DNA from: Gigaspora rosea
Lineage: Eukaryota > Glomeromycota > Glomeromycetes > Diversisporales > Gigasporaceae
Reading direction: 5' to 3'
Length of the DNA stretch: 64,000 nt
NCBI GenBank assembly: GCA_003550325.1
Contig: QKWP01000125.1
Location: 165,663-229,662, forward strand
The stretch's first letter is position 1. Each line of letters begins with the position of its first letter. The notes under the pieces were generated by a model. It saw only the letters and a list, made by a program, of their open reading frames with translations. It was not told the origin of the DNA and did no database searches. The position numbers and the translations under genes were made by a program. Positions 1 through 11,857 of this stretch are shown one piece after another.

Positions 1-1367
1 AAACTTTCGGAATCGCCAAAAAAGGTTTCGGTGCCATCTCTGATGTACAGTGTATTAAATACAAATTTTTAAAATATTTCCAAGTTATAAATTTTTTATG
101 TTTATTTTTTTTCTTTATTCTAGCTAATTTTATTTTATATACGAGGCCGAAGCGCGTAAACAGAATTTTATTAATTGATATGTAATGACGCTAGTTAGAT
201 CAAAATAAGAAATATACGTACAGTATTTTTAAAAATTTTTTTCCTAAATTGCCGTTAACAGTAACCGTATACTATTTAGAAACCTTATCGCTTAATTTGA
301 TGAAAATATGAAAATCTTGGATTGACCTTATTTTGCCGTTCATTTTGGCAACAGATTTCTAGCAACAGATTTCTAAAGTATGCGGATCAATCGGGGAGGA
401 TATATATTACATTATACTTGCTGGAAATTTACATGTATAAAAAAAAGCCTCTAGTGGCATTTGCTCGCAACCGTCATCCTCAATGAAATCAGTTTAAAAA
501 TAAAGAGACTTAGAGCGTACATTAAATTGCAGGTAGTTAGAAAAAAAGAAATTGATTATACGTAAGTCTATTATTAATAATCGATATTTTATTATTTTGT
601 AACGCAATAAAAATTGAAATTAATTGATTAATTGTGGGCAGCGGCATCAATTAATATATCTAATTTAAATAATTGTTACCATAATCAATTATTCGCTAGG
701 CTTCTTCTGGGAATCATTTGACTGTTACAACGATTTCTCTTTTTTCTTCCTTTTTTTCCTTATGCACATTTCAATTTATTGGTATGTAATGTTTATTTAT
801 CTATGTCTAAACAAGTTTACTTAGAGAAGAAAGTTAAAATTAATTAGTAAAATTTATAGAATAATGGTATTATATATAATTTTATTAATAAAATTATTAA
901 AAATTCTAATTTACTTGAAATTTTACTAATTGAATATATCAAATCAGCATATATTTTTATCTTACTTTTCTAAAATTAGAAAAAGATCGTTTAATTTTGG
1001 AAATTTTTTTATCAAAAGTCCAAAATTGAGCATCTTTGCCTCAAATTTTAAATAAATAAAACAAAATAAACCAAAATGATGCAGTATTTGGTACTGAACA
1101 TGTTTACTTAGAAAAAAGTTAAAATCTTTTAGTAACAGAGATGTCACATGAAGATATTGGACATTTGGACATTTGGACACTGTCCAATTTATCCAAATAA
1201 TTATTTGGACATAGTAAATTTTTTTATTGGACATCAGTAATAACACACCTTTTATTTTAGTAAATTCTTAGTAATTAAGACTATTTTATATGTCTTAGCA
1301 GTTAACCACAATAATGTATAATATGGAGTCACAATAGTATTGTACCTATTAAAGTGGGAGAGCATAT
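1..1367. other. AT-rich DNA without a recognisable gene
   Basis: I see no coding region here. Around 1155-1235 there are repeated TTGGACA/TGTCCAA motifs like those of the 120-bp hAT palindromes at 10142 and 48357, so this is probably a decayed relative. The rest is A/T-rich sequence with stops in all frames. Confidence 0.5.
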
Positions 1368-1706
1368 GGGGTGTGGTCAATTAAAACAGCCCATTTTTAC
1401 ATATAACTTATTTTGAGATAATTGAGTTTAATTATTTGTTTTGATTTTTGGACTGATCCGGGATTAATCAAATTTAACGATTTTGATTGGTTAAATATAG
1501 CATGTGACTATAGGGTAATCTCATGATGTGCTGGGCTCTACGCAGCCTCTGTAATCTTTCTTTTACATTATCTTGATTTTTTATTATGCATATCGACTTT
1601 CATTTATAATTGAAAAATGTCAATCATGTCAAAATTTATAAGAATCTAATAAAAACTCGTTTTTCAAAAAATTGTATAAATGGGCTGTTTTAATTGACCA
1701 CACCCC
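1368..1706. mobile_element. Foldback MITE with GGGGTGTGG termini
   Basis: The first and last ~35 bases are near-perfect inverted repeats (GGGGTGTGGTCAATTAAAAC at the left, its complement at the right). ATAT flanks both sides and may be the target duplication. There is no coding capacity. The termini resemble those of the element at 27958-28201 (GGGGGGTGTCAATAAAAACC), suggesting one family. The superfamily is not resolved. Confidence 0.75.
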
Positions 1707-2317
1707 ATATATGTTTAACTGATTTAACTCTAATAGTTGCTATAAGATAAGTTTCTGATTTACTCGAATAAAGATTTCTTTAGCACTACACTAGCTTACT
1801 TCCATTATGTAAAATCGAAGGGAACTTTGAAGTCAAATTCATTTGTTTATATACATTTGAATTTAATATATGACACATTCATGTTGTTTGCTATATTAAC
1901 ATGTTGTTTAATACACTACATGCTGTTCAATAGTAGTACAACTAAGCCTAACACGTTGAAATGCTATTGAGAATATTTATAATCTGTGCCCCTTAACACA
2001 CATACATGCTAACATGTTGACATGCTATGAAGATTTACAAAAGGGGTTATTATACTATCATTTAATAAATTATACAAAAATAGAAATAAAAGTTGTCTAT
2101 ACTGAATAAAGAGAAGAAGATCTATTTACAAAGTGTGAGAGAAAAATAATCAGAAAATTCAAATCTCTAGTGTCACAATTTCGAAATTGTGATAGTATCT
2201 ATTTAATAATTAATGTTTTACAATATGTACTTTTATATATAAATTGTATCTTCATCCAATAAATTTATTGGACATTTGAACATATGTTCAATTAATGAAT
2301 TGGACATAAACCAACTA
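1707..2317. other. Gene-free AT-rich spacer
   Basis: No gene is seen. Short degenerate repeats of the type ACATGTTG/ACATGCTG occur at 1880-2020. A TTGGACA palindrome fragment at 2263-2310 appears to continue beyond the MITE at 2318-2489. Confidence 0.4.
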
Positions 2318-2489
2318 CAAGTCACTCTCGTTATAGTGAACCCTCGCTATAGTGAAGATTGGCTATAGTGAAGAATTTTTTTAGAACAGAATTATTATTA
2401 CTATAATAAAGGCTCTCGATATAGTGAATCTCTCAATATAGTGAAGAAATTTTACAGCCCGAGGACTTCACTATAATGAGAGTGACTTG
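2318..2489. mobile_element. 172-bp TA-target MITE (Tc1/mariner/pogo-like)
   Basis: Inverted termini begin CAAGTCACTCTCGTTATAGT and end with the complement, flanked by TA on both sides (2316-2317, 2490-2491). TATAGTGAA recurs in both orientations subterminally, a typical transposase-binding arrangement. The same termini bound the 843-bp element at 58765-59607, which is a longer non-autonomous relative. Confidence 0.85.
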
Positions 2490-2904
2490 TATTTTTGTAA
2501 TTTTTTGGACATTGTCCAATGCATAACTATCCAAAAAATATTTGGACATTTGGACTATACTTAAATATACAAATGTCCAAATGTTCAATTAAATTTAATT
2601 GGACATTGTCCAATGACAACTATGATTAGTAATAGTAGTGAATCATAGAAATTGTATAATTTTATTAATAAAATTATTAAAAATATTATATTGCTTGAAA
2701 TTTTACTAATTGATTATAACTTCTTGTACTAAGCAAACTTATTTGGAACAAAAACATACATCATATCAGCATATTTTATTTTATTTTACTTAAAATTTAA
2801 TACAAAAATGCTTGATTTTGGATTTTAAATAAAATTTCTAGAAATAAGCATCTTTATATTAAATTTTAAGAAAATAAGATATAATATTATGATATTATCC
2901 TGCT
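2490..2904. other. TTGGACA palindrome fragment and spacer
   Basis: Positions 2505-2615 hold inverted TTGGACATT/AATGTCCAA motifs. This probably continues the fragment at 2263-2310 and was split by the MITE at 2318. No gene is seen. Confidence 0.4.
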
Positions 2905-3266
2905 TTGTTCTCACGCCAGTAATTTCATCAAATGGATAAATTATTAAATTAATAATACATATATTCTTCTAAAACACAATCATTAAAGCAAATAGAATTA
3001 AACTTCATACTTACTCAGTAACTTCATCGATGGATAAATGATTATAGTTAACAATACATACATTATCCTTCAACATGATTGTCAAAGTGAACAGAATTAA
3101 ATTTTGTACTCACTACAGTGATTTTAAATTATTATAATTAATAATATACACATTGTCCTGAAACACAATCATTTAAGTGAATAGAATTAAACTTTGTGCT
3201 CACTCTGGTAATTTTATCAAATGGATAAATAATTACAGTTAATAATACTTACATTCTTCTGAAACA

Positions 3267-3939
3267 GTTGTTGCTTGTCCCCAAAAGTTAGTTACTCACC
3301 AGCTCATTTTACTGACCCATAACCTGACAGAATGTTTCAACTACAGCATTTTTTGTTAACAGAACCTTTCCTCGACATACCATATTTTCAACCTCCCCTT
3401 TTCTTGAAGGACATATTTTCAAAAAGAGATATGACATATTTCAGAAAGAGCATTTTTCTGACATGACATGTTTCCGATATCTTCTTCTGACAAGATCTTT
3501 TCTGATTAGAATTTTGTTTAAATGGGTAGAGTGATATATTCGTGTTCATCACATCACATGATTAAGCACTTAGCCTAAATTGGGGTTAGGGTTAGGGTTA
3601 GATGATAGTATAATTTAGGCTGAGTTGATAGTGCTAGTAAACAAATATCTAGTTGTATGATTTCACGTAATATGATGATTACTGGGTTTATCGTTCTTGT
3701 CAGAAAAAGTGCATTTAATGAAACTTAGTATCAGAGAAAAGTCAAATTAAAGATATGTCATGTCAGATAAATGTCTTGTCGAAAATATAAGATTTCTAGG
3801 AAAGGGGATATCGAAAACATGGTATGTCAAGAAAAGATTCTGTCAACAAAAAGTGCTGTAGGTGAAACTTCTGTCAGGGATATGGGGTCAGTAAAATGAG
3901 CTGGCGGGTAACTAACTTTCAGGGAATCATGCCAGAACC
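3267..3939. mobile_element. Foldback element with ~200-bp inverted arms and 8-bp target duplication
   Basis: CTGAAACA is duplicated exactly at 3259-3266 and 3940-3947; other array units have it once, so they serve as empty sites. The arms are long imperfect inverted repeats with shared landmarks such as CAGCTCATTTTACTGACCC. The outermost ~15 bases pair poorly. An 8-bp duplication fits hAT. No transposase is present. A short reading frame at 3827-4054 is an arm artefact. Confidence 0.75.
3582..3602 (+). repeat. Interstitial telomere-like GGGTTA tract
   Basis: GGGGTTAGGGTTAGGGTTAG lies near the centre of the foldback element at 3267-3939. It equals about three TTAGGG units, the common fungal telomere repeat. 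It could be chance, an element-borne motif or a repair scar. Confidence 0.6.
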
Positions 3940-4429
3940 CTGAAACATGATCATTAAAGCGAACAGAATTAAACTTTGTTCTCACACCAGTAATTTCATC
4001 GAACAGATAAATTATTAAATTAATAATACATACATTTTTCTGAAATTTGATCATTAAAATAAACAGAATTAAACTTAATACTCACCTAGTGACTTCATCA
4101 AATAGATGAATGATTACTAATTCTCTTGAAACATAATTGTTAAGCGAACAAAATTAAACTTCGTACTCACTTTGGTAATTTCATCAAATGAATAAATGAT
4201 TACAGTTAATAATACATTCTAAACCATGATTATTAAAAATGAACAAAATATTGAACAAATAAGTGATTGCAGTTAATAATATATACATTCTCATAAAACA
4301 CAACTGTTAAAGTAAACAGAACTAAACTTTGTACTCACCAAGTGATTTCATCAAATGAATAAATGATTACTATTAATAATACATACTTTTCCTAAAATAC
4401 AACTGTTTAATTGATTAAAAAAATATAAT

Positions 4430-7400
4430 AATGTAATTATTCAAACAATTAAATGTCGCAAAAATTATGACCAAAATTTTTTCCTACAATGTGATCCCAT
4501 TTTTGAATACAGTCAATCAAAAATGTTAATACAGTGCAAACCCATAATTAAATTATATATATATATATATAATTGGTAAGCTTAACTCTGTTGTCACTGT
4601 TATATATCAATATAATGATCTTGTATATAAAAATAAGTTCTTCCACACACTGGTCACGTTTTATAATCAAAATATTTAACTAAAATTAATGGTTAAAATT
4701 ATCATAGTTCATAAATTAAATTACAAAAAAATCAATTATATGATCAAATGTCACAATACAACAGTTACAATTTTAAATTAAGAATTGTTATAGCTAACCA
4801 AACTTTATTTCTAAAATTTTATTATGTTTTTTTGATACAGCCAATCAAAAATGTCAAGGCAAAATAAAAGTAGATCATGATCAAAATGTTAAAGTATACA
4901 ACCCGAAATTACATTATAAATAAAATTTTAGCTTTGTAGATATTAATACTGATGAACTGTATATAAAAATAAGTTTTCCATACACTGGTCACAATTTCTG
5001 AAGATGACCAATTAAAAATGTCTAAATAGACAAACTTTGTTTTAGGCAGTATAACATAACAATGTTACAATTTACATATGGCCAATCATGAATAAGAGAC
5101 AATCATGTGCAGTATTGAAAACCGATTTCTTTACTAAATAAAAAAATGAATAGGTATTACATAAATCATTCAAAGATCAAATGTTGTACTGTTTACTAAT
5201 TTCCAAGTGCTTAATTACTTGAATTAGCATTTAACTTTGATAAAATATACAGAGATCTTCCAAAAACAAGAACAAAGATCAAAAGAACAGATAAAAAAAG
5301 AAACACTTCATAATGTAATTATTACAAATTTAATGAACTGGGCATTAGACTGATCCTATACTCTGGTCACGTTTTATGAAGATGTCCAATCAAAAACATT
5401 TAAATGGACAAACTCTGAATTAGATGGTATAGAAACTTTAGATTTAGATTAGTGATGCCACCAAAATTGATTTTTGAAAAAGGCCTACAGTCAGCCTCTC
5501 TATAATCACAAGTTGGTCGCGCCCTATTTTGGTGATTGTATAGAGGTGTGACTATAAATAAAATACCTTGACATGGTCACATGACCAAAGGCCAATAAGT
5601 AATATATTTGCAAATATTTGAAATACTATTAAAAAATTTAAAATGTTTGATAGTAAAAAAACTTTGATCCAGTGGCCCAATTTGGATAAAATGACAAGTG
5701 TTTGACTCAATGAGACAATTCTAAAGAGTCTAAAATCGTCCAAATTTAGCTACAAAATGCTAAGATCATTAAGGATTTTTTATTTAGATGTTAAATTTAA
5801 TCACTTCTTAAATATATGAAGTGACACAAATCTTTAACGATCACAGGAGCCTGTGATTGGATTTTAGCGACCTTAGGCTTATTAGAATCGTCTCATCGAG
5901 ACGAACATTTTGGTAGTTGTTTCATCCAAATCGGACAACAGCATCAAAAGTTATTTGTTGTCAAACCTTTAAGAATTTTTAATAGAATATTTTAAATAAA
6001 CATGAATATAAATATTGCCCAATCAGATGTTATAATCTATATTTATTCAAAATTTGTGATTATAATAAGGGTTTTTTATTAATAAAATTAATGAAAGATC
6101 AAAATTTTTTTGTAATAGTGATTATAGGTGATTTGTGACTATAATGAGGTATTTTTACTATGTTTTAAGTCTGTCGCACAATATTGGGTACTTATATAGA
6201 AGTGTGACTATATAGGGTGTGACTATAGAGAGGTCAGACTGTATTTCGTCTTTATTAAAGAAAATTAAAATTTTTTATAAGGAAGAGCAAATAAAATTTA
6301 TATAGATATATTCCTTATAATTTCGTTTATTCAAAAAAATTATTAAATAATTTTGTCTTTTAAGTAAAATAGGTCAAAAACAATTTCATCTTCAAATTTT
6401 AATTTCAGGTTTTTGAACCCGAAATGCTTTCGTCCTCATGTATAATTTAGATATTAGATTGTAAGATAAACAGACAAACTCTAAATTAGATAGTATAGAT
6501 TCTTAATTCATCATATCCAATTCTCATATCAACATATTTTAATTATTAATTCATAGATTGATTATGAATAAATAACAATATTAATTATGTAAACGATCAA
6601 ATTTTACTATATTTGGTATCATATTCCAACTATAGCAAAATGGTAAAGTGCGCAAGCCCAAATTTCTACACTCAGATCATATTTCTAGATATAGCCAATC
6701 ACAAACGTTAAAGCCCATGAACTCAAAATTAATAATAAAAAAATAGAAGATAGATAGATAAGAATAGATTAATAATATAATATAAATTAGTAAATTAAAT
6801 AACCCCATAGAAACTACGTTTACACTGCATAAAATATTATGAATAATCAATGACATTATTTACTGGTAACCAAATAAAATTGAATGCAACCTCTGAAATT
6901 ATAGAATATATTGTAATAATTACTGAATTATCATATTTTGAAAGCATTTCTACGCTCAGATCACATTTTGTAAATTTGGCCAATTACAATCTTTAAAGTG
7001 CACAAACTCAAAATTAAATAATAAAAAAAATAAATAAATAATAATAATAATATATAGAAGAAGATAGATAAATAAATAAATAAATATAAATATAAATAAT
7101 AGATAGATTTCAGAATAATATATTTTGTCATAATTACGAATTAAAGTAATTACACAATTAAGAATTCAAACTATTTATCTTTAATAGAAACTTAAATGTG
7201 TGTTTATTCAGTAACTTTAACTACTTTAATTCAAATATTGATCATAATATATTCAAAATAATGTAAAACTTAATTCAAAATGTCATCAGAATACAAAAAA
7301 TTGGTAGTTCGTAGTAATAATGTAATTTCTGTTTAGAATTTCCAAAATTTCAAAATTTCAAAATTTCTGTTTAGAAGTTTCCAAAATCAATTGTAGCCAA

Positions 7401-7445
7401 TCAAAAACATTAAAGTGCACAGACTCAAAAATAAATAATATAGAT
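4430..7445. repeat. Long-period degenerate repeat
   Basis: The block AGCCAATCAAAAATGTTAAA, often followed by GTGCACAAACTCAAAATTA, recurs near 4510, 4838, 5003, 5385, 6690, 6978 and 7394. The block ACACTGGTCACGTTTTAT recurs near 4655, 4985 and 5355. Spacing is about 165-420 bp. AT microsatellites fill the gaps. The element at 5488-6241 interrupts the series. No gene is seen. Confidence 0.55.
5488..6241. mobile_element. 754-bp TA-target non-autonomous element
   Basis: It starts CAGTCAGCCTCTCTATAATC and ends with the complement of CAGTCAGACCTCTCTATAGT, flanked by TA (5486-5487, 6242-6243). GTGACTATA motifs repeat near both ends. These are pogo/Tigger-like termini. It contains no transposase. 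At about 5885-5945 it has GAGACGA followed by CCAAATCGGA, a module also present in unrelated elements at 15876-16399 and 30358-30897. Confidence 0.85.
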
Positions 7446-7756
7446 CAGGCAAATTTCTATTAATGAAGCTACAGCATTATCAAGTAAATAATGTTTCTTG
7501 CTATCGTGATCGCAATTGGTTCTTCGAAAGAATTTGGCCTTCAGGATAAATAGTAAATTTGCCTTTGGCCTTCAGGATAAGTAGTACAATAAAAGTTGGG
7601 GCCTGATTATATGTACTGCAGATCGAGTCATAGTTTATCAATTGATTAAAGAATCAAGTCACAGATTATTACTTGCACGAGTTTAGTCAGGGTAATTACA
7701 GTCAATCGGATCTATGACATTATTATACAGCATAATCCAGGTTTACTAGTTGATAG
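7446..7756. other. Gene-free spacer with a short duplicated motif
   Basis: GGCCTTCAGGATAA(A/G)TAGTA occurs twice at about 7535-7590. Otherwise I see nothing. Confidence 0.4.
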
Positions 7757-7990
7757 CAGTGTCTGAAATTCTATTTTTGAATTAGTTGCAGGCTGCAACT
7801 AAATAAATAAAATAGTTGCAGATTATAAGAATTTATAAAAATTTAGTTGCGCATATAAGCATTTAATCAAAATTTATAAGTAAAATTTGCAAATTTATAT
7901 ACAGAATTTGCATATGCACTGCAGATTTTGGTTGTGGAAATTTAAAATTTGTTGCAGTCTGCAGACTCTACAACCCAATTTCAGACACTG
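7757..7990. mobile_element. hAT MITE, CAGTGTCTGAAATT family, copy 1
   Basis: The termini are CAGTGTCTGAAATT and its perfect complement. GTTGATAG and GTCAATAG (six of eight identical) flank it as an eroded 8-bp duplication. The interior is rich in GTTGCAG/CTGCAAC. The 233-bp copy at 11296-11528 is colinear throughout. Confidence 0.85.
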
Positions 7991-8079
7991 GTCAATAGTT
8001 TAATGCATATAATATAATCAATCAGGAATCGATCAAGGCGCATGAGAAATACAGGATTAAAAAAAATAAGTATCAAATA

Positions 8080-8420
8080 CAGTCAACCCTCCATAAATGC
8101 AACTCGTAGGGACAAGCCTACAATGTGCATTTAGGGAGGTTTGCATTTAGAGAGAGCCAATTAAATTGCAGCTTTTAAAAATTAGATCATCAAGTTTGTA
8201 TAACTTCTAACAAACTAAATAACCTATCTTAAATACTAAAATTTGATTGGCCACGTGCATTTAGGGAGGTTAGTGTGATATAAAATGTTATTCAAGAGAA
8301 CATGCATTTACAGATTATAGAACGTGCATTTAGCACTAATAACATTTTACAGAATAGAAAAAAACCTGCATTTAGGGAGGTATTGCATTTATGGAGGTTG
8401 CATTTGTGGAGGTCTGACTG
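8080..8420. mobile_element. TA-target MITE, CAGTCAACCCTCC family, copy 1 (341 bp)
   Basis: TA | CAGTCAACCCTCCATAAATG at the left and GTGGAGGTCTGACTG | TA at the right. GTGCATTTAGGGAGGT and variants recur about six times in both orientations, probably as transposase-binding subterminal repeats (inference). Other copies lie at 13896-14205 and 34368-34903. No coding region. Confidence 0.9.
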
Positions 8421-10141
8421 TAATTAATTAATTATGTAATTAATGTAAAGTTAAATATCGTGTGATTAATTATAATGAAATTAATCTAGTGTTAAATGTT
8501 AAGTATATAAGGAATGTCTATAAAAAGAAAAGGTTAGTCAGACTTTGACAACAGGAATCAAGAGAAATAAAAAAATATACACATACTTACAAATTTGAAA
8601 AGGATGTGACTGTAAGTTAGAGATTGTACCTGTTTGAAAAACCTCTATCTGGTTTCTATTAAATTACCTGGATATCCAAATAAATTACTTTTCACACAAT
8701 TGCAAGTTCTACCCGAGTACAATCACTACTATAAGTACATAGTGGGTTGGTCATGACTCTTATGTACGAGGTAGGAGCATATGAGCACTGGAAACTACAG
8801 TCGGTAGAATAATTAGAAAGGTGGCAAATTTGAACATAGAAAGTCAACAAACTTATTTGTGGTCATATACGGCCACGACACTTACCATCTATTTCTTAAA
8901 ATTTTCTTTTTTGTAGCTAAAAAATTAATATAAGCCAAAATTAATAAATTTGAAGATCACTGGCCTAAATTAATTTAAAGCAAGCCAAATTATATTTTGT
9001 GTAGTAGCTAGATAGAGTTGGGTTTAGAGCTGTTATAACTTACATTACATGGTAAATTACAGTAAACTTACCTGGACCAATATGTAAGATATTGGTCATC
9101 TTATTTATTCTGGAAGTGGATAATATATAATTTATTTAAAATAATATATCTCTTAATTTATTTAAAATAATATATCTCTTAATTTGAAAAATAAACTACT
9201 TTTTTTAAAAAAGAATTATATTCTTTATCCTATTGACTACAAAATTTAAAAAATATAATAGTCTATATAATGATTTATTAATGAGAAACAACCAATTAAA
9301 GTACTAGACTTGAAAATTTTAAAATTACTATTATGCAAGTTAGCTTCACTTGCTACAAAGTAAAGTCAGTTAAGATTCTCTATCACAAGATAATATTATG
9401 CAAGCATGTAGATCTATACCTTATACAATTATGTGACTTGTATTACCTCCAATAAATGCATATGATTATGTGTAATGGCTATTGAATAATATTAATGATT
9501 TTCTTAATTTAGTTAGTACAATATTAATTGTTTTATAATATCAAAGATTTAATTAACAAAATCAAATATAAATTAAATTTTATGTCAAAGGTTTTAAATT
9601 CATTAAACTAAGAATATTAAACCGAAAATTGATAATCATGTGACTTAAAAATTTAAACAATTGATTAAAAAGACGTTTTAGTATTATGCAAACTTGTATA
9701 GCTTCTTAATTAAAGTTTTTTTTCATTTAATCTTTACAATTCTAAAGATAATTGGATCATTCAAAATAGCACAGTATATCAGGCACAATAGTGTTTCAAA
9801 ATTTAGTTACTATTTATCATGCAAATTTTACAATTTGTAGATTATATAGTAAATATCCTTAACTTTAAATAGCAATTATAACTGATTCACTGGGCTGTTT
9901 TTAATGATCTTGTTATCTTTGAACTGATAAAAAAGCTTTAGCAAAAAAAAAGAAAGTTTCATAATATTAAAGTCGCTTTTTAATTAATTTATTTTATTTT
10001 TTTTTAAATGTTAAGGTGAGACCTTGCTTTTATCTTTATTAAATTTAATAAAAACTTTTACAATACTGAAAGAAATTTCATTTTTTAAATCTAATGCTAA
10101 GAATAAAAACTCAAACATATATCTAAGTAAACCTAAATACT
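8421..10141. other. Gene-free AT-rich DNA
   Basis: Nothing gene-like was found. A 31-bp direct repeat (AATTTATTTAAAATAATATA and following bases) occurs at about 9130-9190. The slightly less AT-rich patch at 8600-8830 has no extended reading frame. Confidence 0.4.
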
Positions 10142-10261
10142 CAGGAATGGGATGCTACAATATCCAATTGATTTCAATTTTTTTGGACATATGTCCAATT
10201 GAAATTGGATATATGTTCAAAAAAATTGAAATCAATTGGACATTGTAATATGCCAACCTAG
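10142..10261. mobile_element. 120-bp palindromic hAT MITE, copy 1
   Basis: A perfect 8-bp duplication TAAATACT flanks it (10134-10141, 10262-10269). The body is an almost complete hairpin with arms containing TCAATTTTTTTGGACATATG. Ends are CAGGAATGGGATGC and the complement of CTAGGTTGGCATAT. The copy at 48357-48476 has the same length. Confidence 0.9.
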
Positions 10262-10349
10262 TAAATACTTAACTGTAGTCTAAAACCTAATTAATTTATT
10301 TTATAGTCATGTAATTTTTGAATTTTAATTATAAACCGGTTACAATATA

Positions 10350-10538
10350 CAGCTAACTCTCTCTAATTCGAACTGCTGAGACTGCTTTTTTTTACTATAT
10401 AAAAATTTAGAAAAATTCAGTTTTCAAAAAGTTATATATGGCTTATCTGAACTTTATAATAAAATTTACAAATGTTCTAGAAGATTTTGTTAGGTTTAGA
10501 GAGAGTTTAATAGTGTTTAGTTTAGAGAGGTTCAGATT
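10350..10538. mobile_element. Decayed TA-type MITE
   Basis: The left end TA | CAGCTAACTCTCTCTAATTC resembles pogo-type termini. GAGAGAGTTT and TTTAGAGAGGTTCAGA near 10500-10538 look like the inverted right end, but the final bases are missing. Confidence 0.4.
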
Positions 10539-10865
10539 AAAAAGAGGCGTCATATTTATTATATTTAAAATACATCTTATAAAAAATTCATGAGTAGTAA
10601 GTATGTAATAGTTTCAAAATAACTTTACAAATTTGTTCAATATCAATAAACAATTTAAAAAAATTCATAGATAATAAATATATATACTTCAAAATAGCAT
10701 TACAAATTTAATCAATATATAAATAACACAAAAATTTTATTGCCAATACTTATTTACTATTATTTTTGAGAATTCTGGTATATAGTTATGGAGTGCAACT
10801 GAATTGCCCTAACTGTTAATGAAAAAATTATGCTTATACCACTTCATCATTATTTTCAAAAAAAT

Positions 10866-11857
10866 GCACTTTATAAAAAATCTAATCTTTCCAAAAAAGT
10901 TTCTTTAGCAACAGGCATTTGTAAAAGATCTGTTTATCGTGTTCTTGCTGAATACAAAAAAATTGGTCAGTTTACCACCTAAGTATAATTATTTACCTTC
11001 TGAAAAGTTTTAAGTAGAATATATTACTGCAATTCGTGAAATCATCTTATCTGTGAGCAAATGTGGCAAGCCACTCTCTATACACGTACTTATTTTAGAA
11101 TTATTTGACTTAGGCTTTGAAATTTCAAAACCACAACTTGCATGCTATTTAAAAAAGCTTGGTTATTATTATAGAAAGGCGAAAGACAAAATTACCTTCA
11201 TGAATCTCTTCAAAATATCACATATCAAGCATGTTATCTTCATTGGCATTTTATAAATATACAAGGACAGAATGATATTCCAACTGCTTCTAAAGCAGTG
11301 TTTGAAATTCAATTTTTAAATTAGTTGCAGGCTGCAACTAAATAAAAAAATAGTTGCGGATTATAAGAATTTATAGAAATTTAGTTGCACATATAAGCAT
11401 TTAATCAAAAATTATTAGTAAAATTTACAAATTTATGCGCGGAATTTGCATATGCACTTCAGATTTTGGTTGCAGAAATTTAAAATTTGTTGCGGTTCAC
11501 AGACTCCACAACCCAATTTTAGATACTGTTCTTAAGTATTTCTGAATGAGTCTTATTGTTATACTAATCACAATTGAAATTTAACATGGGTTTCACAAGA
11601 TAATAATATTGTTTATGAAACAGAAAGAGAAGTTATGGTTGTAATTTTTGGAGCTATTATAGTTTTCCGAAATGGAAATAGTAATCAGATGAAAGGTGAG
11701 ATGGTTTATGAATTACTTCTAAATTGGGATCCAATAGCCAAACTAGTAACTGGAAAAGGCAGAAAAAGAAAAGATGTGGACGCATGAGAAGTAGTTCCAG
11801 ATGCAGTAAAGTAGGACCCGAAGAATACATATATAACTCAGATCCAGACTCAAAATT
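10866..11857 (+). pseudogene. Tc1/mariner (IS630-type) DDE transposase relic, N-terminal part
   Basis: Broken frames encode, in order, a helix-turn-helix-like stretch (near SLATGICKRSVYRVLAEYKK), a second DNA-binding region (ISKPQLACYLKKLGYYYRKA), and the start of the DDE catalytic domain with FLNESYC and TWVSQDNNIVYETE. In this family the motif is normally FLDES, so a catalytic Asp appears changed to Asn. A hAT MITE (11296-11528) splits the gene. Omitting it plus one target duplication joins the frame from ASK to VFLNES. Further stops lie at the start and at about 11590 and 11786. The C-terminal catalytic half is absent. It is a dead element. Confidence 0.75.
11296..11528. mobile_element. 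hAT MITE, CAGTGTCTGAAATT family, copy 2
   Basis: Flanks TTCTAAAG and TTCTTAAG match at seven of eight bases. Ends are CAGTGTTTGAAATT and AATTTTAGATACTG. It is colinear with 7757-7990. It lies inside the transposase relic, directly before the codons of the FLDES-like catalytic motif. Confidence 0.88.

Larger units (their letters stand above)
2905..4400. repeat. Degenerate ~110-bp tandem array, interrupted
   Basis: Units carry the recurring blocks TTTCATCAAATGGATAAAT, AATAATACATACATT, GAAACACAATCATTAAAG and AGAATTAAACTTTGTACTCA. About eight to ten units can be followed. The array is interrupted by the foldback element at 3267-3939. The unit has no long reading frame. Confidence 0.75.

Noticed and set aside
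2905..4400. CRISPR-like regular repeats
   Set aside because: Repeats and spacers are equally similar between units; this is an ordinary degenerate tandem array in a eukaryotic context.
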